From an uncultured Clostridia bacterium (GTDB lineage Bacteria > Bacillota > Clostridia > TANB77 > CAG-508): DNA of 18,003 nucleotides. A model generated the notes under the pieces. The model made no database searches. It was not told the DNA's origin and saw only the letters and a list, made by a program, of their open reading frames with translations. Both the position numbers and the translations under genes were made by a program. Position 1 is the first letter of the stretch. Every line of letters starts with the position of its first letter. Shown piece after piece: positions 13,963 to 18,003 of the stretch. The stretch covers positions 1 to 18,003 of the forward strand of contig CAOPES010000014.1 of NCBI GenBank assembly GCA_948502395.1. The letters run 5' to 3'.

Positions 13963-13991
13963 ATTATACCATAATTTACATAAAAAGTCAA
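13963..13991 (-). promoter_or_regulatory. Promoter of the 146-residue unknown gene
   Basis: On the minus strand TTGACT (13986-13991), 17-nt spacer, consensus TATAAT (13963-13968) with TG one base ahead. This is among the strongest promoters in the window. Confidence 0.85.
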
Positions 13992-14038
13992 TGTTTATTC
14001 GGAATATATCTTTTGAACTTTTTTGGACTGAAAATCTA

Positions 14039-14067
14039 TTGAAACTAAAAAGTTATTATGATAGAAT
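14039..14067 (+). promoter_or_regulatory. Promoter of the membrane-anchored unknown gene and the radical SAM gene
   Basis: TTGAAA (14039-14044), 17-nt spacer, TAGAAT (14062-14067), 41 nt upstream of ATG 14109. Confidence 0.65.
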
Positions 14068-14108
14068 AAAAAACAGTCAAAGAGAAATGCTAAAATAGGG
14101 GGAAAACA

Positions 14109-14774
14109 ATGAAAAAGATGTTTATAATAATAGCAATTTTAGCAACAATATTTGTAGGAATGATTATATATAAAAAAACAGCAGTAGGAACAAAAGATAA
14201 TATCAACATACAAGAAATTGAGAAGATAGAAGAATATATATCAAAAATATATATGTGGAAAGAAGTAACAAATGAAGCATTACCAACATTTGAAGATATA
14301 AACCAAGCACCAGATATATGGTTATGGGAAGTAATAAATCAAAATTTAGAAAATTATGAAATAACATATGATGAAATAGAGCAAGCATTAAGAGAGATTT
14401 TTGGACAAGAGTTCACAAAGACTTTTCCAAAAGAAGGAAGCGAGACAATAATTTATAATGAAGAAACCAAAATGTATTATACGACAGGTATGGGGCTAGA
14501 TGAAGATTCTGATACATTTTTATTAAGTGATATAAAAAGGACAAAAGAAGGATATATAGTTGAGATTGTGGAATATCTAGAAAATTATTCAGAAGAACAA
14601 AGTGTAATAATAAAAAATCTCGATAATGAAGAGATTGGAAGAGTAGGAATAAATGATAGTGAAACTAAAATGCAAGAGATAGTAAAAAATAATATAGATA
14701 GGTTTACCAAGAAGAAAATATATTTAAGAAATAAAGAAGAAAAATTAACAGTGCAAAAAGTAGAAAACAAATAA
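14109..14774 (+). CDS. Membrane-anchored extracytoplasmic protein of unknown function
   Basis: I do not recognise the family. The 221-residue protein starts MKKMF followed by one hydrophobic helix (about 4-22) that could be an uncleaved anchor or signal; no lipobox cysteine is present. The rest is acidic and probably extracellular: a helical part 'IQEIEKIEEYISKIY', a Trp-rich stretch with 'YMWKEV' and 'DIWLWEVINQ', then beta-type segments 'ETKMYYTTGMGLDEDSDTF' and 'GYIVEIVEYLENY', ending in a Lys-rich tail. GGGGG (14098-14102) provides the ribosome binding site. It lies 17 nt upstream of the radical SAM gene in the same direction, so the two are probably an operon, though no functional link is obvious. 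Confidence 0.8.
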   Translation: MKKMFIIIAILATIFVGMIIYKKTAVGTKDNINIQEIEKIEEYISKIYMWKEVTNEALPTFEDINQAPDIWLWEVINQNLENYEITYDEIEQALREIFGQEFTKTFPKEGSETIIYNEETKMYYTTGMGLDEDSDTFLLSDIKRTKEGYIVEIVEYLENYSEEQSVIIKNLDNEEIGRVGINDSETKMQEIVKNNIDRFTKKKIYLRNKEEKLTVQKVENK

Positions 14775-14791
14775 GAAAGGTCCAAAAGTAG

Positions 14792-15688
14792 ATGTTAGAA
14801 GAATTAGATAAATGTACAATATGTCCACACAAATGTAAAATAAACAGAAATAAAAATCAAATAGGAAGATGTAAAGCAAAAGACACAGTAAAAATAGCAT
14901 TATATTCAACACATAATTTTGAAGAACCATGTATCAGTGGTGAAAAAGGCTCAGGAACTGTGTTTTTTTCTAATTGTAATTTAAATTGTATATATTGCCA
15001 AAACTATGAAATTAGTCAATTAGGAAAAGGGAAAGAAATAACAATAGAAGAATTAGCAGACATATTTTTAAAGCAACAAGCAAAAGATGTAGAAAATATC
15101 AATTTAGTAACGCCAACAAGTTATGTGCCACAGATAGTAAAGGCAATAGAAATAGCAAGGAAAAATGGGCTAAAACTTCCAATAGTTTATAATACAAATT
15201 CATACGAAAATGTCGAGACCTTAAAAATGCTGGATGGATATGTGGATATTTATTTACCAGATTTAAAATATGCAAATAACGAACTTGCCAAAAAATATTC
15301 TAATATAGATAATTACTTTGAAATTGCTACAAAAGCTATAAAAGAAATGTTAAGACAGGTTGGGGAGACGAAATTAGATGAATGTGGAATGATGAAAAAA
15401 GGCGTTCTCATAAGACATTTAGTTTTGCCAAACAATATAGATAATAGTAAAAAAGTTCTAAAATGGATAAGAGAAAAATTACCTAAAAATACTTATATAA
15501 GCATTATGGCTCAGTACTTTCCAACATATAAAGCAAAGGAAATGGCTGATTTAGATAGAAAGTTAACTAAATATGAATGGAATGAGATAGAAAATTATAT
15601 ATATGAACTTGAAATAGAAAATGGCTATATTCAGGAGCTGGGTGAACATGAAGAAGAATATGTGCCACAATGGGAGTTTGATAAATAG
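14792..15688 (+). CDS. Radical SAM protein of the PflX / COG1313 type
   Basis: A 298-residue iron-sulfur protein related to pyruvate-formate-lyase-activating enzymes. The S-adenosylmethionine-binding [4Fe-4S] motif C-x3-C-x2-C is CNLNCIYC (about 64-71), followed by QNYEIS as in the PflX group. An N-terminal cysteine set 'CTICPHKC...GRC' (residues 8-28) is also typical of that group. The TIM-barrel core contains 'NTNSYENVETLKML', 'DIYLPDLKY' and 'IRHLVLPNN'. Activating a glycyl-radical enzyme is the usual guess for the family, but no glycyl-radical enzyme gene is in the window and its substrate is unknown. The ribosome binding site (AGAAAGG, 14774-14780) is weak and 11 nt from the ATG. No terminator is seen before the next promoter. 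Confidence 0.88.
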   Translation: MLEELDKCTICPHKCKINRNKNQIGRCKAKDTVKIALYSTHNFEEPCISGEKGSGTVFFSNCNLNCIYCQNYEISQLGKGKEITIEELADIFLKQQAKDVENINLVTPTSYVPQIVKAIEIARKNGLKLPIVYNTNSYENVETLKMLDGYVDIYLPDLKYANNELAKKYSNIDNYFEIATKAIKEMLRQVGETKLDECGMMKKGVLIRHLVLPNNIDNSKKVLKWIREKLPKNTYISIMAQYFPTYKAKEMADLDRKLTKYEWNEIENYIYELEIENGYIQELGEHEEEYVPQWEFDK

Positions 15689-15711
15689 AAAATATAGTAG
15701 AGATATAACTG

Positions 15712-15741
15712 TTGACGTAATTCCTTTTCGGACGATAAAAT
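15712..15741 (+). promoter_or_regulatory. Promoter of the second prepilin-leader gene, twin of 369-398
   Basis: TTGACG (15712-15717), 18-nt spacer beginning TAATTCCTTT, TAAAAT (15736-15741). Both hexamers, the spacing and most of the spacer match the promoter at 369-398. AAAGGAG (15758-15764) is the ribosome binding site, 9 nt before ATG 15774. Confidence 0.75.
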
Positions 15742-15773
15742 ATCGATAAGAAAAAACAAAGGAGAAAAGGAAT

Positions 15774-17677
15774 ATGCAAAAAATTAATATAAAAGGAATA
15801 ACTCTGATATCACTAGTAATAACAATAATAGTATTGTTGATATTAGCCCGGAGTAACAGTGGCCACACTAACAGGAGAAAATGGAACAATAGGAAAAGCT
15901 CGGAGAAGCAAAATTCAAAACAGAACTATCAGCAGTAGCAGAAGAATACGAATTATATTTAACAGAAAGAATTGCAAACGACAGAAGTTTTGAAGAAGGA
16001 GCATTATATGCTGGTAAAAATGCATTAATATATGACTCAGTACAAGAAGAAGGAAATATATATACTGTTCTAAAAAATTCGAATAAAAAATATGTAGATA
16101 ATTTTGAAGTAATAAAAGGAGAATTATTTTACTTCTCTCAAAATGAAAATGAGAAAAAATGGGCAAAAGAAATAGGAATAAAAGTAAGCCCATATATAAT
16201 AATAGACGGAGAATTAATGTCATCTGATAGAAATTTGGACTTAATGGATGAAGCAACAGGATCAATAGTAATACCACAAAATGTAACAAAAATAGGAGCA
16301 GGAGCATTCAGAGATGTACCAGGATTACGAAGCATAGTAATTCCAGGAACAGTAAAAGAAATAGGTGAGCATGCCTTTTCAGGAAATCCAACTTTGGAAA
16401 ATGTAATAATAGAAGAAGGTGTTGAAAAAATTGGAGATTTTGCTTTTCAATCATGTTTAGCATTAAAAACAATAAAGATAGCAGATAGTGTATCAGAAAT
16501 TGGTTCTACCTGTTTTCAAAGTTGTAAATTTCTTGTAGAAATTAATTTTCCAAAATCTTTAAAAATAGTACCGTATAGAATGTTAAGTGACTGTCATTCA
16601 TTGATAGAAATAGAAGTTCCAGAAGGAATTGAGACTATTACGGGTGCAGCATTTGAATATTGTATGAATTTACAAAAAATAACATTACCAGCATCATTAA
16701 CAAGTTTTGATGGTTCTGCACTTACTGGGAATAATAAATTAACAAATATAGAAATATCACCAAACAACAATAATTATAGTTTTTCAAATGGATTTCTTAT
16801 GTCAAAAGACGGAAAAATATTAAGTTTTGTTGCACGTAATTTAACACAAATTAATGTACCAAATACAGTAGAAGAAATTGGAATAGGAGTTTTTGAAGCA
16901 TATCCAGTAAAAACAGTACTAAATATTTCAGAAAATGTAAGAAGAATAAAAAGTATGTATGGCATTAATATAACAAGTATAAATGTGGTAGAAGATAATC
17001 AGTGGTTTAAAAGCGATAATGGAAATTTGTATAACAAGGATATGACAGTCATATATGTATATATTCAAAATGAGACATCATTTATTTTGCCTAACTCAGT
17101 AAAAGTAATAGGAAATCGTGCTTTTTCTGATAAGACTAACTTAACTAATCTTACTTTATCAGAAAATTTAGAAAGAATAGATGCATTTGCTTTTGTTGAA
17201 ACGTCAATAACGAAACTAGATATACCATCCAAAGTTAGTGATATTGCTTCGTCTGCTTTTACAAATAAAAATGTAGATATAATAATATCAAATGATAATC
17301 AAAACTTGAAAACAGAGGATGGAACAATTATATTAACAAAAGATGGAAAAAGAATAGTTGCAGTATCAAAAGATTTAACAACTTATAATATACCAAGTTC
17401 AGTTGAAATTATAGGTTCATCAACATTTTATTGTAAGAATAATTTAAGAGAAATAGTAATACCTGAAAGTGTAAGAGTAATAGAGAGCCTAGCTTTTGAT
17501 TATGCGATTAATTTACAAAAAGTTGAGATAAAGTCAGGAATAGAGAGTATTAGTAGTGATGCTTTTTCGAGATGTAATAGTTTAAAAGAAATAATAATAG
17601 ATAAAAAAGAAGGCTCAATAGCAGGAGCCCCTTGGAGTTGTCCTTATGGATTGAGAGCAGTATTTTGGAAAAAATAA
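15774..17677 (+). pseudogene. Prepilin-leader protein with BspA-type leucine-rich repeats, broken by two one-base insertions
   Basis: The gene starts MQKINIKGITLISLVITIIV, the same prepilin leader as the gene at 431, but the frame is lost after the membrane helix. An extra C at 15847-15849 (TTAGCCCGGAG) and another at 15901 (AAAGCTCGGAG) each shift it by one. Deleting both gives a continuous reading (LAGVTVATLTGENGTIG, KAGEAKFKTELSAVAEEY) that joins the long downstream frame without a stop; the corrected protein is about 633 residues. As written, the first frame ends about 55 codons in. From about residue 150 there are repeated units of the kind 'IVIPGTVKEIGEHAFSGNPTLENV', about 23 residues each (BspA/LRR_5 type), ending 'CNSLKEIIIDKKEG' and 'GAPWSCPYGLRAVFWKK'. 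LRR_5 proteins are often surface adhesins. Since all downstream codons remain open, the breaks are recent or are sequencing errors. An internal ATG at 16217 is not a credible start. Confidence 0.85.
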
Positions 17678-17684
17678 TGTTTTT

Positions 17685-17753
17685 GGGTGTTTTTGGGGAC
17701 AGAGCAAAAAAACATCCATATTTTCTGCCATTGGGGACGGACCTTTTTGGCAG
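17685..17753. repeat. Two further REP-type hairpins
   Basis: The first is GGGTGTTTTT (17685-17694) pairing with AAAAA...CATCC (to 17717) around the core GGGGACAGAGC; it matches the copy at 8927-8953. The second is CTGCCA (17725-17730) pairing with TGGCAG (17748-17753) around TTGGGGACGGACC. They follow the broken leucine-rich-repeat gene by 8 nt and may serve as its terminator. A small extra hairpin CTGCT/AGCAG follows at 17758-17774. Confidence 0.75.
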
Positions 17754-17789
17754 GAATCTGCTAGCAAGAAGCAGCCCTGTTGGCATGGA

Positions 17790-17808
17790 TTTGTCGAAAA
17801 AAGTCGAA
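17790..17808 (+). promoter_or_regulatory. Tandem Spo0A-box-like pair
   Basis: TGTCGAA (17792-17798), an exact 0A box preceded by TT, and AGTCGAA (17802-17808), a 6/7 match, lie in the same orientation separated by 3 bp. That is the 10-bp period known for tandem Spo0A binding. They sit about 40 bp upstream of a sigma-A-type promoter whose gene is outside the window. A chance match is possible in one copy, less so for both at this spacing. Confidence 0.5.
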
Positions 17809-17846
17809 TTTTGCGATGAAAAGTTGAAGAAAATTGAATAAAAATA

Positions 17847-17875
17847 TTGAAAAAGTATATAAAATCTGATATAGT
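17847..17875 (+). promoter_or_regulatory. Promoter leading out of the window
   Basis: TTGAAA (17847-17852), 17-nt spacer, TATAGT (17870-17875). No coding frame of note follows before the window ends, so the transcript has a leader of at least about 120 nt. Confidence 0.6.
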
Positions 17876-17891
17876 ACAAAAGTGTTAACAC

Positions 17892-17968
17892 AGAATTTAT
17901 ATACTTTTATAAATTCTTTAAATCAAAAAATTTTTATAAAAATTTGTGAAAGCTTAATTTTATAAGCT
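17892..17968. other. AT-rich series of small hairpins in the outgoing leader
   Basis: Three successive inverted repeats: AGAATTTATA/TATAAATTCT (17892-17901, 17908-17917), an 18-nt palindrome AAATTTTTATAAAAATTT (17928-17945), and AGCTTA/TAAGCT (17951-17956, 17963-17968). No gene, tRNA or recognisable riboswitch is seen from 17876 to 18003. In DNA this AT-rich, structure is common by chance. Confidence 0.35.
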
Positions 17969-18003
17969 GAAATATTTAATTCAAGATTAATTCTTAAAAA
18001 TTT

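Noticed and set aside
17632..17841. 69-codon plus-strand frame after the leucine-rich-repeat gene
   Set aside because: It runs through the end of that gene and the REP hairpins, has no ribosome binding site and no recognisable domain.
1..18003. DGR template repeat or reverse transcriptase inside the window
   Set aside because: No second copy of the 1264-1420 segment and no reverse transcriptase frame was found by eye on either strand. They would have to be elsewhere.
1..18003. CRISPR arrays, tRNA and rRNA genes
   Set aside because: No regularly spaced direct repeats and no cloverleaf or rRNA-like stretch was seen. The 12-nt repeats at 144-191 are coding.

Overview
The window looks like a chromosomal segment of a spore-forming, AT-rich clostridium (Bacillota, class Clostridia), probably an uncultured gut-type lineage. 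This rests on strongly A-biased codon use, Gram-positive GGAGG ribosome binding sites, promoters close to TTGACA-N17-TATAAT, a PASTA-domain kinase, a 24-residue SpoVM and zinc-ribbon L28. The lineage is inference; the gene families are read directly from the translations.

Layout. (1) 1-1630: the tail of an Rpn-type nuclease/transposase gene, then a surface gene fusing a type IV prepilin leader to a C-terminal domain of the 'YWLASR...FAVRP' type. Its 3' end has the composition and residue pattern of a diversity-generating retroelement (DGR) variable region. (2) 1646-6899: a signalling/ribosome block prpC-prkC-rsgA-rpe. prpC carries a one-base frameshift, and a two-gene MNT/HEPN nucleotidyltransferase module with its own promoter sits between prkC and rsgA. 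(3) 6869-8930: a long inverted REP-like repeat, then on the minus strand a membrane protein with a bactofilin-like domain and endonuclease III (nth). (4) 9020-9933: a 49-residue hydrophobic protein, spoVM, an unknown gene with foreign-looking composition, and rpmB on the minus strand. (5) 10037-13456: tig-clpP-clpX, a protein-folding and degradation cluster. (6) 13495-15688: a second unknown gene of unusual composition (minus), a membrane-anchored unknown protein and a PflX-like radical SAM protein. (7) 15712-17677: a second prepilin-leader gene, here fused to BspA-type leucine-rich repeats and broken by two one-base insertions. It has the same promoter as the gene at 431. (8) 17678-18003: REP-like hairpins, a tandem pair of Spo0A-box-like sites, a sigma-A-type promoter and AT-rich hairpins leading out of the window.

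In Bacillus subtilis the order prpC-prkC-rsgA(cpgA)-rpe-thiN-spoVM-rpmB is contiguous. The same genes are present here in the same sequence, with accessory genes dropped in between: MNT/HEPN, the bactofilin-like gene, nth and a 116-residue unknown. The window is therefore a conserved core syntenic block punctured by accessory insertions, flanked by two prepilin-leader surface genes driven by near-identical promoters. The most interesting features are the putative DGR variable region, the duplicated promoter-plus-leader module with interchangeable passenger domains, and a recurring extra C directly before GG at all three frameshifts.
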